Source: Paraspadella gotoi
Taxonomy: Eukaryota; Chaetognatha
Reading direction: 5' to 3'
NCBI GenBank assembly: GCA_051294375.1
Contig: CM119270.1
Location: forward strand, 15,223,921-15,287,920
DNA length: 64,000 bases
Shown: positions 36,281 through 48,006 of the stretch, piece by piece
Position numbering within the stretch: position 1 is the stretch's first letter
Layout: every line of letters begins with the position of its first letter
Position numbers and translations under genes: made by a program
The notes under the pieces: model-generated
Seen by the model: only the letters and a program-made list of their open reading frames with translations
Database searches by the model: none
What the model was told of the DNA's origin: nothing

Positions 36281-37139
36281 GAAAAGTTAGTGAGGAGTAA
36301 AAGGAGAACAATATGTTTTTTAAGTGTCGCCTTAGCGATTCTCTTGGCGAAATATTTTACTTCAAAGTTTATTATTTATTTTTTAAACGTTAATTGATAT
36401 TAATCAACTCTATGTAAAACTCTAAAAACTGCTTTACAAATAATTAAAGAACCTGATATCCTGAATATATTTTTATATATTTTTTTCTTATTCTAAATTC
36501 GAATCTCTAAACTATGACCTCCGCTTAACAATCGCCGGCGAGTTCACTGGATTCTCTCTTGTCACAAGTTTTTTTTCCTCAGTCGACGACGGAATCTCCA
36601 GTGAGGGTCACGTGGCAAGAAAAGTCACATGACGGGGAGATGACGAAAATTCCAGGGATTCTTTCGTCAAAGTGAACAAGTGAAGGAAAGGAACCAGTGA
36701 ATTAGTAAACATTTCACGTCGACCTCGATTTCGAATTTGAAGCGAGCGTCAGCAGAGATTTCTTGTATAAAATCATCTTTTCTTCTCGTTGAATACGAAT
36801 TAATATTTTAAACAATGCATGTTTAAATACTTAAGATTCATCGTCTCCGCGTTATCTATGAAAATTTTGGAAAAAAAAAAAAAAGATTTGTTTTACTATT
36901 TTCTATTTTTATAGTTTCTATTTCATTAACCGTTTGTCGTCATCTCGTCAACACCTTTCGAGATTTTTGTCTTCGTCTTCGTCACTTTTTTTTCTGCCAG
37001 AATCTTTGATGCAAAAATTGTGATTGTTGCTTCCAGTGACGTCGTTATGATCGTCGTCGTCGACACCAACGAGTCCGACCGCCGACCGACGATTCACGCC
37101 CCCGACGCCGACAATGTCGATATCTTCGTCCTCTTGTCG

Positions 37140-37229
37140 TTTAATACTTCGTCGGCACCGCCGCCGCGCCGCCGCCGCCGCCGCCGCCGTCCCGCCGTTG
37201 CCGCCCCGCCGTTGCCGCCGTCCTCATTC

Positions 37230-37270
<41 letters not shown>
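37140..37270. repeat. (GCC)n then (GTC)n trinucleotide repeats
   Basis: GCC units at about 37157-37225 followed by GTC units at 37231-37270, then TTTTTCAG at 37287-37294 that could act as an acceptor. The Ser/Pro/Arg-rich frame is not convincing as protein. Confidence 0.85.
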
Positions 37271-37271
<1 letters not shown>

Positions 37272-38160
37272 GTGATTCTTCTCGTATTTTTCAGGTGAAT
37301 ATTTTCACCTTCACTCTATCACATCTTGGAGTCGAAGGCATCGCATATCCGTGTCACACCCAAAAAAAGACCCCGAAAAGACCCGCGAAGGAAGAGGAAG
37401 AAGCGAAAGTCCCGAACCCGCTCCACTAACGGAAACCGGGAAACTCTCTCGGCAATCCACTCTCGGCGATAAAAACTCTCAGCAGGAATCGACTCTCAAG
37501 CTATCGGCGATTGGCTCGATCCCGTCACCTCGGCTTTTTTTTTTTGGGTCCAGTATTCGGACGTTTTGAATTGATAGAGAAAACTTTGAATATTTTTTTT
37601 TTTTGGACAGAAATAAAATAATGGCCTTGAAATATATGAATTAATATTAAATAATAAAATCGTCAAGCGGACCACATTTTAAAAAATTCTATTTTTTTCC
37701 TTTCTAAAATTTCTCAGGTCATCATCGAAGTTGTTATACAAAATTAAAAACAATCCGAAAATCTATTCAAAAAGTTTTACCGATCATTTCTCTTTTACTG
37801 CGATCGAGTAAAATTCACGAGAAAAAAAAAGAGCAACAGGTGGTTCTCTATTTATTCATCGTCCCATCGCTTTCTTTTTAATTCTTTTTAAAGTCAGTGA
37901 AAACTGTAAAGGAAAATGAAAAAAAATGATTAAAGAAAAAAACAGGAGAGAAAAAAAATAGAAAAAAAAAGCTACATTTTTTCAGGATTTTTGAAAAATC
38001 TGTCGGAGACTTAAAAAAAAATTGGGAGACCTTATGTTACGACTTGTCACTTGATCTAAGATCAGCGCTGTTCTTTTTTTTTTTTAAACAGAAGGAAGAA
38101 CATAAATTTTATTTTTTATAATTTGCGCGATTTTCTTAGTCGCGGTTCTCTTTGAGAGGA

Positions 38161-38215
38161 CGTCAGAGGGCGTCAAAGGGCGTCAGAGGGCGCGGGATGA
38201 AAAACCGTATAAAAA
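38161..38215 (+). promoter_or_regulatory. Candidate promoter: three CGTCA sites in 10-bp phase plus TATAAAAA
   Basis: CGTCAGAGGG, CGTCAAAGGG and CGTCAGAGGG occupy 38161-38190, so three CREB/ATF half-sites face the same side of the helix; the first is GACGTCA in context. A TATA box (TATAAAAA) follows at 38208-38215. Transcription would start near 38240. The spacing is what a compact inducible promoter would show, but a 10-bp tandem repeat beside a chance TATA is the alternative. Confidence 0.35.
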
Positions 38216-38226
38216 GATAGGAAACA

Positions 38227-38346
38227 ATGATGGCTTCCGCCAATCCGCAATGTACTTTTGTCTTCCAGTCTGTTTTCCTCGCTGTCTTTATGTCTGGCGT
38301 TAAACGCAAAAAACAATTGTTCTTGCGGTATACTTATAAGAACTAA
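38227..38346 (+). CDS. Small ORF of 39 codons, hydrophobic centre
   Basis: AACAATGATGG opens MMASANPQCTFVFQ, continues with a hydrophobic stretch (VFLAVFMSGV) and a basic KRKK, and stops at TAA near 38346. It looks like a possible small membrane peptide. It begins only 12 bp after the TATA box, so a TATA-directed transcript would start inside it. If real, the later ATG (38290) or another promoter must be used. Confidence 0.2.
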   Translation: MMASANPQCTFVFQSVFLAVFMSGVKRKKQLFLRYTYKN

Positions 38347-38559
38347 GTATAATTAAGTTAAAAAATATCGCTTTTTATGCGCATTGTGCATTGTGCAACG
38401 TCCGATAAAATAATGTAAAAGTTAAACATGATTAGAAAAAGTAACTATTTTAGAGACGAATCAGGGCTGAAAAAGAAATATATCTAAGCGCTTAACACTT
38501 CATTCAATAATCAATATTCTTCCTTCATTAAATCGTACCTTACCTTAACATCCGCGGCG

Positions 38560-38868
38560 CTTTAGACGCAGTGAATGAAGAGAGAGAGAGAGAGTTGATT
38601 TGTGGAGGCACTGGAGAGATCAGTAGGCAGTCGGGGATGAGAGTATGAGGCACATTGAGGTTTACGGCGGCCGTTCGTCTCGTGTGGGGCGATGAGTGGT
38701 TGAAGGGTTGACGGGGTGAGGAGTTGAGGAGTTGAGGAGTTGAGGAATTTCTTAGAAATGAGTGGTTGAGATGAGAATTTCTAATTTCTACTTGGAAGGG
38801 TGAAAAAATTGGAGGGGGGGGTGTGAGTCGTTAATCGATAGGGCCAAGAGTCAGCAGGAGACTAAAAG
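38560..38868 (+). other. Possible leader exon ending in a consensus donor at 38868
   Basis: AAAAG|GTAAGT at 38864-38874 is a strong plus-strand donor. The G-rich sequence before it has short tandem GAGGAGTTGA units (about 38718-38750) and no long reading frame. If the 38.2-kb promoter is active this could be its noncoding first exon; the link is speculative. Confidence 0.2.
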
Positions 38869-38952
38869 GTAAGTTCTAACTAGTTCAGCTAAGGGTGAAA
38901 CGTAAATTCGACGGTAAGGTTTTGTCGTGATTGAGTACTAAGTTCGGGTGAG

Positions 38953-38960
38953 TATATAAG
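38953..38960 (+). promoter_or_regulatory. TATATAAG box, possible core promoter
   Basis: TATATAAG followed about 30 bp later by a pyrimidine-rich TTTCCTCTCACATTC that could hold an initiator. No supported gene follows, so the call rests on the box and spacing only. Confidence 0.22.
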
Positions 38961-40255
38961 CGACGAGGTGGGCGCGCCGTTCGAGTTTCCTCTCACATTC
39001 GAATCCAAATTAGTCTAATGTTTTTTTCTCTTTTATTTCGGTAAAAAAATATCCGGTTTTTTTTTTATTTCGAGAATTTCATTGTTTTTTTTTTTATTTT
39101 CGTCGGATGAAATTGGCTTTGAAGTTTTTTCTGTTTTTTTTTAATTTTTAGTCGGAGTTAGTTGGAAGTTTGCTTTGTAAGATTTCGTAAGGTCGAGGCT
39201 TTCGTTAAATCGGAGTTCGTTATATCGGAAAAGTTTTTGAGTCGAGGGAAGCGACGCGAAGGAGTTAGTAGTGGAAGCCATGGTGGAGTGAGAGAGGTGA
39301 GAAGGGAAAGGGGCAATCTGGAAATAGAGAGGTGAGAATAAAGAGAGGTTAGAGGAGATTTCTCAGAAATGATTGTCCCAATTAAAATGAAATTAGATGG
39401 ATTTAAAAATGCCATGTCATGTTAAGATTTAATTAAAAGCTGCAATATACGTTTATAACGAAGAAAAGGAAAAAAGAAAACATTAGAATAAAATGAAAGG
39501 AAGGAACGAGCGACTCGAGAGAGGAGAATGGCCAAATAATGAAGACGCTTTCGGGAGTTTGACATAAACTCTGAAGAGACGAACAACATTTTAAAGATTT
39601 ATCAGGACTAAAAGGACCAAAAAAATAAATAAAATAAAAAAGTATTAATACGAATGGCATTGGCTGATTTAAGAATCCAATTTTTATACATGGCATCGAT
39701 GATAAAAAGCGCCAAGAAACTACAACAACGACGGAAGCAACAACAACAACGACTAAAACGTTTCGTCAAAAAGCGCGAAGCTCATCCGAGCGAAAAGCGA
39801 CGATAAATCAACTCGCGGAAAATCCTTCGCTTGATTCTTGGCGGCGATGATGGAGGCGGGCTTGGGGTGAGGCGGTCTTGGGGGGGGAGGTGGCGGTCTT
39901 TGACGGGGTGGGCGTCTTTGACGGGGATGGTCTTCTCTGGAGTGGTTTTCTTCTTCTCCTACATGGGCACTGTTGTACGGAGCAAGATTAGCATTTGGAG
40001 AATCTTAGAAAAACAGATAAAGGACTATTTTGTGGATTAAGCGGAGGAAAATATTTCAGCGCAACATTTTGCGCGATGTTAAAATTTCTCCGTCTTTTTC
40101 TTCTCATTGTCGTTTTCGTTTTTGTGCTTATTTTTCTCATTTTTTTCCCCCGAAATTTCTTGTCTTTTCATCTTTATTTTCTTTTTCTTTCCCTTTCTAA
40201 TGTTTCATATCATTTTCATTTTCTTTCAGAGGTTTAAAAAGGATATGTATCGTTT

Positions 40256-40294
40256 TATCATTGTATCATTGTATCATTGTATCATTGTATCATC
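40256..40294. repeat. 8-bp tandem TATCATTG, nearly five units
   Basis: Exact units at 40256, 40264, 40272 and 40280, then TATCATCC. It sits shortly before the (CT)n array at 40.35 kb. Confidence 0.9.
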
Positions 40295-40332
40295 CGCTCA
40301 ATTTTCTTGTCTTCATTTGAAAAACAATTTCC

Positions 40333-40479
<147 letters not shown>

Positions 40480-40839
40480 CCATCGGACTTTCCATATATC
40501 TTTTCCACTGATAACTCTGTCGATTTCACCAAAGATAACTAAAATTTTTGGCGAAATGTATCGTCAATATCTAAGTCGTTGGGACTTTTTACTTTTTGTG
40601 TTGCAATTATAGAATTGTTTTGCGATTGTATCAAAGTAACAAATATAATATTGTTTGTAAATATATGTAGTTATCGTCTTGGTCACCACTAAGGCTCTCA
40701 ACGATTTTGCTCTCCTCATCATATTTGACATTGTCTTGTGACATCTTTTGTCATCATCGTAGATTCGTCCTTGTCATCTTCATCAATATCGACGTTTTCG
40801 TCATTTTCGTCGTCGTTTTCGTCATCCTCATCGATATCT

Positions 40840-41050
40840 ACGTCTTTGTCATCATCATCGACATGTCATCGTCATCGTTTTTGTCATTGTCTTCATCATC
40901 GTCGTCATCTACATCGATATCAACGTCTTTGTTTTTATCGTCGCCATGTCATCGTCAGCGTCGTCATCTTCTTCGATATCGACGTCATTGTCATTATAGT
41001 CGCCATGTCATCGTTTTCGTCATCGTCGTCGTCGTCATCGTCGTCGTCCA
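40840..41050. repeat. (ATC)/(GTC) trinucleotide-rich region
   Basis: Imperfect CATCGTC/CATCATCG phrases and a partial longer repeat (CATGTCATCGT at about 40861, 40946 and 41006). The Ser/Phe/Ile frames are shadows. Confidence 0.75.
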
Positions 41051-41152
41051 CTCGGCTCGCCGAATCCAATTACACTCGTTACTCCGCGAGAGACGATTTT
41101 CTCCTTTGTCTTCGTTTATCTTTCGTCATCATCTCCATATTCCGACAACTCT

Positions 41153-41157
41153 CTCTC

Positions 41158-41254
<97 letters not shown>
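41153..41254. repeat. (CT)n microsatellite
   Basis: About 50 units with one TGT interruption. 41,260-42,550 is AT-rich with a GAT-rich patch (42165-42340) and a poly(A) run (41950-41970); no gene seen. Confidence 0.95.
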
Positions 41255-41256
<2 letters not shown>

Positions 41257-42617
41257 ATTGCCACGACCAAATACCACGTGCAATAGCTATATCGATCTTT
41301 CCCCACTGGTTTCTGCGTTTGATCGATAAATTTTATACGTCAATTGTAACAACGATCTTGTGCGCGTTCCTGATTGGACCAAAACTCAATAGGTAGCTTC
41401 AAATATGCTCTCCAATTGGTCGAATAAAATTAGAGAGATCGGACATCGTCAGACTTCAAAGATTAAAAAGGAGGACACTGAACCGGTTTGCATTTGGTCG
41501 CCATATTTTTTTTTGGTTCACAGAATTAAATTTCTTTTTTTTTCTTTATGAACATAACATTGGGTAAGAGACGGTGACTTCAATGTATAGAAATTGGAGG
41601 TTAAAAACTGCAAATGGCATGAGTATTAAGTATTAGTGAGTATGTTTTTCACACTACATAAGCTTGACTCAGCGCGCTTTCGCTCCAGACATTTATATGC
41701 TGATTTCACTGCCAAGAACGTGGTTCTCATTTTCCTAATCTAATATTTAATCATGAAAAAGAATGAAAACGTTATATTTGATAGTTTCTTATGAATTAGT
41801 TTATTAGTTTATGAGTCCATTTAAACGTTAGTGTCTGTTAGTGTTTGTTTCTGTTGAATTTTAATAGTTTAGTTTTTACTTGCTTACTGTTTTCTAGTTT
41901 TATACACTGATACTGTTTTTGATTTTGTCAATACTGTTTTTGGTATTAATAAAAAAAAAAAAAAAAAAAATAATTCGAATGAAACAAAAAAGTTATCTTT
42001 CTCTCTCTTAACTTTGATTCAAGAATGCTAGTATCTTCTTGGACTTACTCTTTCATCCGCCATTTTTTTTATTCACAATTATTCTCTGACGTTTTTACCA
42101 TATTTTTTTTTGCGAATCGAAGCTGACGTCACCGAAATTCGGTCCGTGAGGACTGTGATAGAAAGGGATGACGATGACGATGACGATGATTAGAATAAAA
42201 ATGATATAGGTGATGATGACAATGATAACGATGTTGACGAGGATTAGTATTTTGTGATGAAAGTGAAAATGATGACAACGGTGTTGAAGATGATATTCAG
42301 TTGTTAATGATGACGATAACGATCATGATGATGATAAATGTGATGCAGGTAAAATGATAAAACAAAGAAGTGATTTTATAGAGAGATGGAGTTGAAAATT
42401 TTATTTTATATCGAAGTTAGTTCGATGCTGAATATAAACTTTCATCTGCGGCGATTTTGAGTTATGATACATGTTGATGATGTTTAAAAATGAAGGAAGC
42501 AGCTTCGCGACTTTCGTTGTGAAAGGAACGAGGTTGATGAAGACGACTTTCATTATCTCAAAAATTCAATTTCCTTTTTTGGTTTTTTTTCTGGTGGGCG
42601 AATGAGTGAAAGACAGG

Positions 42618-42705
<88 letters not shown>
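42618..42705. repeat. (GA)n microsatellite
   Basis: One AAG interruption; faces (CT)n at 42785-42818 across 80 bp. Confidence 0.95.
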
Positions 42706-42707
<2 letters not shown>

Positions 42708-42868
42708 GACATAAAACAACAAAAAGAAATACAGGACGAAGACGATACGGGGAGAATCCACGCTCGCGCTCTCTTTTCACTTTCACTCTCTCTCACTCTC
42801 TCTCTCCCTCTCGCGCTCGCCCGATGGAAACCATGGCGACGGCGAAAGCCAACATTTTGGATCAACAG

Positions 42869-43005
42869 ATGTTGAGAGTCCGACGCTGGGACGTCGCGAG
42901 GCGCCTCCCAAATCCGCGTCGCGACGGTTGATTGGTTCCGCGCGGTGATTCGCGTCGCGACTCGGCGACGACGACGACGACGTCGCCTCGCGCGACTCTC
43001 AACAT
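42869..43005. promoter_or_regulatory. CpG-rich block with 12-bp inverted repeat and CCAAT box
   Basis: ATGTTGAGAGTC at 42869-42880 is repeated in reverse complement at 42994-43005. Between them are a 10-bp palindrome (GAGGCGCCTC, 42898-42907), two CGCGTCGCGAC copies and ATTGG at 42931-42935. The GC-rich block stands out from flanking GA repeats and may be a promoter or a foldback. Confidence 0.3.
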
Positions 43006-43220
43006 AACGAAGAAGCGCGATCGAGACTGACGGCATCCGACGAAGGAAAAGACTCGCGAGAGCGAGACGATTGGAGGAGTGGAGGAAAGAGAGGAAGAGA
43101 GAAGGGAGGAAGAGAGGGAGAGGAGGGGGGAGGAAGAATAAGGGGAGATAGAACGTAGGAGTTCGAAATGATTGTTTGGAAATGGAAAAAGAGGGAGGGA
43201 GGAAAGGAGGAAGGGAAGGA

Positions 43221-43224
<4 letters not shown>

Positions 43225-43296
<72 letters not shown>
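43225..43296. repeat. (GA)n microsatellite
   Basis: Embedded in a G/A-rich region (43070-43330) with GGAAGG phrases. Confidence 0.95.
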
Positions 43297-43639
43297 CCCT
43301 ATAATAAGAAGAGGATGGGAGGGGAAGAGAAGAGCGTGATGTCATTGCTCCGGAAATTGAGAATTCTGTCTCACCTGTTGAGAAAAAGAAAAGCAGGAAA
43401 GGAAAGAAAAAAGAAAGAAAAAAGGAAAGGAACAATAAAGGTAAGAAGAAAGATAAAATGAGGAAAGGGTTATATGTAGAATTATGGCAAGGATAGTCCT
43501 TTGTCATTTGTGGGGAGTCAAAAAGAAACTTTTGACAGATTAACAATGCAGGCAACGAGATATCGAGAATTGGAAGCCGCGTAGGATTCCGCACAACAAT
43601 AACAACAGCTGCAGCCACAAAAGAGAAAAGAGTTTCACC

Positions 43640-43880
43640 CCTTATTGGTGGACGGGAAGGAGAATTTTTGATTCACCAAAAAGAAAAAAAAAAGAAAAAA
43701 AAAGAAAAGAAAACAAGTGGAAAAAGTCAAAAGAAAGAAAGGAGGAAAGAAAATAAAAGAAAAAGAAAACAAAATGAAATGAGGAAAAACGGGGAAAAAA
43801 AAAGAAGAAAGCAAAAAGAGAGGAAAGGAAATAGAAGAGAAAGGAAATAGAAGAGAAAGGAAATAGAATAGAAAGGAACT
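43640..43880 (+). repeat. Polypurine tract
   Basis: A/G-rich (AAAGAAAAAAAAAAGAAA) with GGAAATAGAAGAGAAA units of about 16 bp near 43826-43880. No gene. Confidence 0.7.
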
Positions 43881-43980
43881 CGCGCTCGTCGAAGAAACGT
43901 TTTCGTTTTTTCGAAAGAAGACGATGAAGGAAAAGGTGAAGAAATTGGAAGAATGGGGGATGGAAGAGGATGGTGAAAGA

Positions 43981-44135
43981 TGGCTTCGGATTGGAGGAAG
44001 ATGGTTGAAGATGACTTCAGATTGGAGGAAGATGGTTGAAGATGGCTTCGGATTGGAGGAAGTTGGTGGAAGATGGCTTCGGATTGGAGGAAGATGGTAG
44101 AAGATGGCTTCGGATTGGAGGACGATGGTAGAAGA
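43981..44135. repeat. 31-bp minisatellite, five units
   Basis: Units start at 43981, 44012, 44043, 44074 and 44105, each TGGCTTCGGATTGGAGG followed by AAGATGGT(T/A)GAAGA with few changes. The 31-bp period is not a multiple of three, so the repeated peptides seen in its frames are incidental. Confidence 0.85.
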
Positions 44136-44211
44136 TGGTAGAGGAAGCTGTTTATTGCTTAGAGTAACCAGTAACGAGAGGATGGAGGTGGAGAAAGACA
44201 CGTTTGATGGC

Positions 44212-44403
44212 GAAGGAAGATCTCAATAGAGAAGGAAGATCTCAATAGAGAAGGAAGATCTCAATAGAGAAGGAAGATCTCAATAGAGAAGGAAGATCTC
44301 AATAGAGAAGGAAGATCTCAATAGAGAAGGAAGATCTCAATAGAGAAGGTAGATCTCAATAGAGAAGGTAGATCTCAATAGAGAAGGTAGATCTCAATAG
44401 AGA
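44212..44403. repeat. 19-bp minisatellite, ten units
   Basis: CTCAATAGAGAAGGAAGAT repeats exactly every 19 bp from 44222. The last three units carry GGTAGAT instead of GGAAGAT, showing spread of a variant along the array. Confidence 0.95.
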
Positions 44404-45031
44404 GGATATATTCAAGGTGTTGTTTTTGAGACAATGATGATATAAGAAGAATAAAGAAGAAACGAGTAAAAATGACAAAAAAAAGTGAGTGAAAGATTAT
44501 TAATGAATAAAAGAAAAAAAAAAAAACTTGATAGAGAATATGATGTGGGAGAAATGAGATAGACTATTTACGTATAAATAAACGCAAAGGTTAAAATATG
44601 GCGAAGGATCCGAAGATTAAGGAGCGAGCGTGTTATGCCTGCTATGGTGTCACAGGAGCGGTAGAGCGATTTCCTGATTCTAAAAAAAAGATTGTTTTTT
44701 TTTTCTCGCGAGGGAGAATCACCTCGTAAACACATATCATCGCAGAGGCTTCGCTTCTTTTTCCCCGAACGACTCTCACATTTTCCAGGTTTCTCTCACA
44801 TTCACGATGATGATCTTCTCACTCCGGTTCGATATCAGTTATGACTAAGACGCTCATGATCAAAGTTAAAACTTGTCCTTTAAAGCGTAGCAAAAAATAC
44901 TAAAATCAAGTTGAATCAAAATTCTAATAGTAGATCATGAACAAGCTTGTACCTGTGAACATTTTTAAATAAAAAACAAATATTTTTTTATTTTTCAATT
45001 TTCGCACACGCCCATATTTATACTTATACAT

Positions 45032-45661
45032 TAGAGTGGAGCACTCAAGAACAAAATATTTATTTGAATGATCGAACAATGATATTTAGATGTGAGATAG
45101 TATGATTAACTAGTACAAAAAATATTTTGTTCATATTATCTCGGGAACAGATTAGTAAAATATAATATATTTGTAGTAATATCCTTATAAAATAGTAAAT
45201 TTTAAAAATAATTTTTATAAAACTTTTAATAAAGATTCAGATTCTTCAAAAAAAGTTGAATCAAAAATATAAAACATGTTATCAAAAATTCTGTCATCTT
45301 CAATGTTTAAAATAAGAAAAAAGGTGAAAATTCCTGACTTTTTTATTCTCTGTAGTAGAAACTTATATATGTTAAAACGTTTTAGTCATTTTTTGTGATC
45401 TAAACATTAAGATATCATATAACATATTTTATAAAAGTTTCTTAGTTTTTTACAGCGAATCCAAATCAGTTCTTAAAAATAAAAAAAAAAATTATTTTGA
45501 AACTTGACGATTTTATAAGGATATTACTACATAAATAATTGAATTTGCTATACTGTTATGCTAAAAAAAATTTTAAAAGGATTTAAAATTCATTAATTAT
45601 ATGTCCATAGGCAGCAAAAAAATAATGTTCAATCACTCAATCTTTTCATCACTCCACCCTA
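45032..45661. mobile_element. MITE-like nonautonomous DNA transposon
   Basis: The ends are TAGAGTGGAGCACTC (left) and, in reverse complement, TAGGGTGGAGTGATG (right), each beside TA. Internally a perfect 21-bp inverted repeat lies at 45173-45193 and 45510-45530, 141 bp and 131 bp from the ends, with weaker matches between. The element is about 630 bp, AT-rich and without microsatellites or coding capacity. A TA target and TAGGGTGG-like ends suggest a Tc1/mariner-type origin; that class is inference. Confidence 0.5.
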
Positions 45662-46235
45662 TTATACATAGTACTCACCATTCAAAATGTTAAAATTTTA
45701 AAATGGTTTTTTCTTATTTTTGAAAGCAGATTCGAATTCCTCACGATAGGTTAATAAAAGGAAATATAACTCTTTTTAAAAAAATAATTCATTAAGTAGG
45801 TCAAAATCCTAAAAAACCGTTATAATTAACTAATAATTTAATTTTAGCATAAAAATATAGTTTTTTAATTTTTAGCAAACTTAATGAAATAATTTTTGGT
45901 ATATCAATGTTCATTAGTACAAGACTGTTCATGAACAACTATTCGAATTTTGATCTGCAACTTTCACTACGCCTTATTGTTCATTGAACTATCATGGTTA
46001 TCATCAGTATCAACAGTAATCACAACAGCAATAATAATTCATGTTTCTCTTCGATGACTAATGATTTAATTAATGAATTTTTAGTCAATGAAAAATCAAT
46101 GACATTTCCTTTGCTTCATCCATAAGGACAGTACTCTGATCTCACAACATCGACGCCACAGCATTAACGGCATGGCATTTATGGTGCGGCATTGACGACG
46201 CCTCATCCCCCATTTTGCGGTGTCGAATCTTGCGG

Positions 46236-46356
<121 letters not shown>

Positions 46357-46901
46357 CTTTCGTGAAAAATTGGGATGGCGTCGTTCGACTCACGTTTTTC
46401 TTTTCCCGACAAAATTCGAAAGGGTGACGACGAAATGAGGAGGACTTTTTCTGGAAATCGCGAGGCGTGATTTCAATGTGGATTATGAAGTGCGTGAACA
46501 CGTGACAATAAAGATATAAACGCTTAACGTGAACAGACGAAATTGACTGTTGTCTCGGGTTTTCTTTTGGTTCTAGTTCGTTTCATACTATATACTATTT
46601 TATATATATTTTTGATTTCATATGTGTCATGTTTCATGTACTTATCGTTTAATGTATTCCTAATCTATAATATATTATTATATATTATAATATATTCGTT
46701 GAAACTAAAAGTCGTTAAATATCCATGTAAGGTTTCATCCCGCGAATCACCACTGTGCCAACCATCTCTCTTCTCCCACAGTGAACTTCGTCATTTTCAA
46801 AGTTGCGATTCTCGTCACCTGCGTTCGATTTCTTCTTCAGCTTCTTTGATGTCGACACAATGGAAGACCCATAGAACTCGATCGGCAAAGACATTCTGGT
46901 G

Positions 46902-46906
<5 letters not shown>

Positions 46907-46959
<53 letters not shown>
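46907..46959. repeat. (CT)n microsatellite
   Basis: Twenty-six units within a plus-strand open frame of 46543-47151 that is otherwise A/T-rich and not convincing as coding. Confidence 0.95.
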
Positions 46960-46962
<3 letters not shown>

Positions 46963-47432
46963 ATTTCCCTCTCGATAACCCATAAAAGTAGAAGAAGAAA
47001 AAAGTCATGTCTCATAGATCATGAGCCGAGTACCATGATGTATAATACTCAGGCAAAGCAATATGCAATCAACTGTTCACAACTTATCGTATATTATGAT
47101 AAATGTTTTAAGAAAGACCCGATTAAAAAGGAATTACTGCCGTATTATTAGACGCAAGGTTAAAATGTCAGCGATATGTAAAATGAATATATGTCGCAAG
47201 TACATTTAAAGAATGTCTATGATAAACAATGGGGGTATGTCACTTAGTGATAGGAAGCGTTAAGTGGCGAACGGGGAGTCGGGGCGGAAGCGATGCCTTT
47301 GATGATTTCGAAAGGTATTCAAAGGAGGATGAGGAGGAGGAGGAGGAGGAGGAGAAGGAGGAGGAGGAAGGAAAATATTTGATGATGTGGGAGGCGTCGC
47401 CCCGTCCCGAGGACTTCCTCCTGGATCGCTCA

Positions 47433-47433
47433 T

Positions 47434-47493
<60 letters not shown>
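47433..47493. repeat. (CT)n microsatellite, 40 bp before the CCAAT cluster
   Basis: Thirty units, following a (GAG)n patch at 47331-47370. A (GA)n array lies beyond the CCAAT cluster at 47713-47785. Confidence 0.95.
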
Positions 47494-47498
<5 letters not shown>

Positions 47499-47533
47499 GT
47501 CCTGATCACACCGCTTCACGGCTCTTTTCTCTG

Positions 47534-47617
47534 ATTGGTCCAGACCGATCGCGAAGCGTCGCGACTTCCGATTGGTCGACGCCGGAATTTGACTTTGATT
47601 TCGACGCCGTCGATTGG
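47534..47617 (-). promoter_or_regulatory. Three inverted CCAAT boxes
   Basis: ATTGG occurs at 47534-47538, 47571-47575 and 47613-47617, each followed by TC (GATTGGTC), spaced 37 and 42 bp within CpG-rich sequence. Multiple CCAAT boxes at such spacing are typical of NF-Y-bound promoters. No coding gene is identified beside them. Confidence 0.35.
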
Positions 47618-47720
47618 TCGAAATCGCGGGACGCCGATAGTGCGCGATATATTCACGTGCATGATACCTTTTTCTCTCTCATTTGAATTTTCTTTGATTC
47701 CATTCAAAAGCCGGAGAGAA

Positions 47721-47767
<47 letters not shown>

Positions 47768-47966
47768 TAGAGAGAGGGAGAGATAAAAGATTCCAACAAA
47801 AAAGGATCAGAACACTGAATTTTAGTGAAAGGGTAGAAGGCAGTTTTTTCCTTTTATTTTTATTTTAAATTTTAAAACGTGAGACTGAATAATGAAGGAG
47901 AGGAAAAAGAGAAGGAGAGCCTTACCTTTGTCACAATTGGGAGGTGAGGAGGTAGAGGTACAAAGA

Positions 47967-48006
47967 GTAACTTATAGTAACTTATAGTAACTTATAATAA
48001 CTTATA
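47967..48006. repeat. 10-bp tandem GTAACTTATA, four units
   Basis: Three exact units and one ATAACTTATA variant; AT-rich noncoding flank. Confidence 0.9.
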
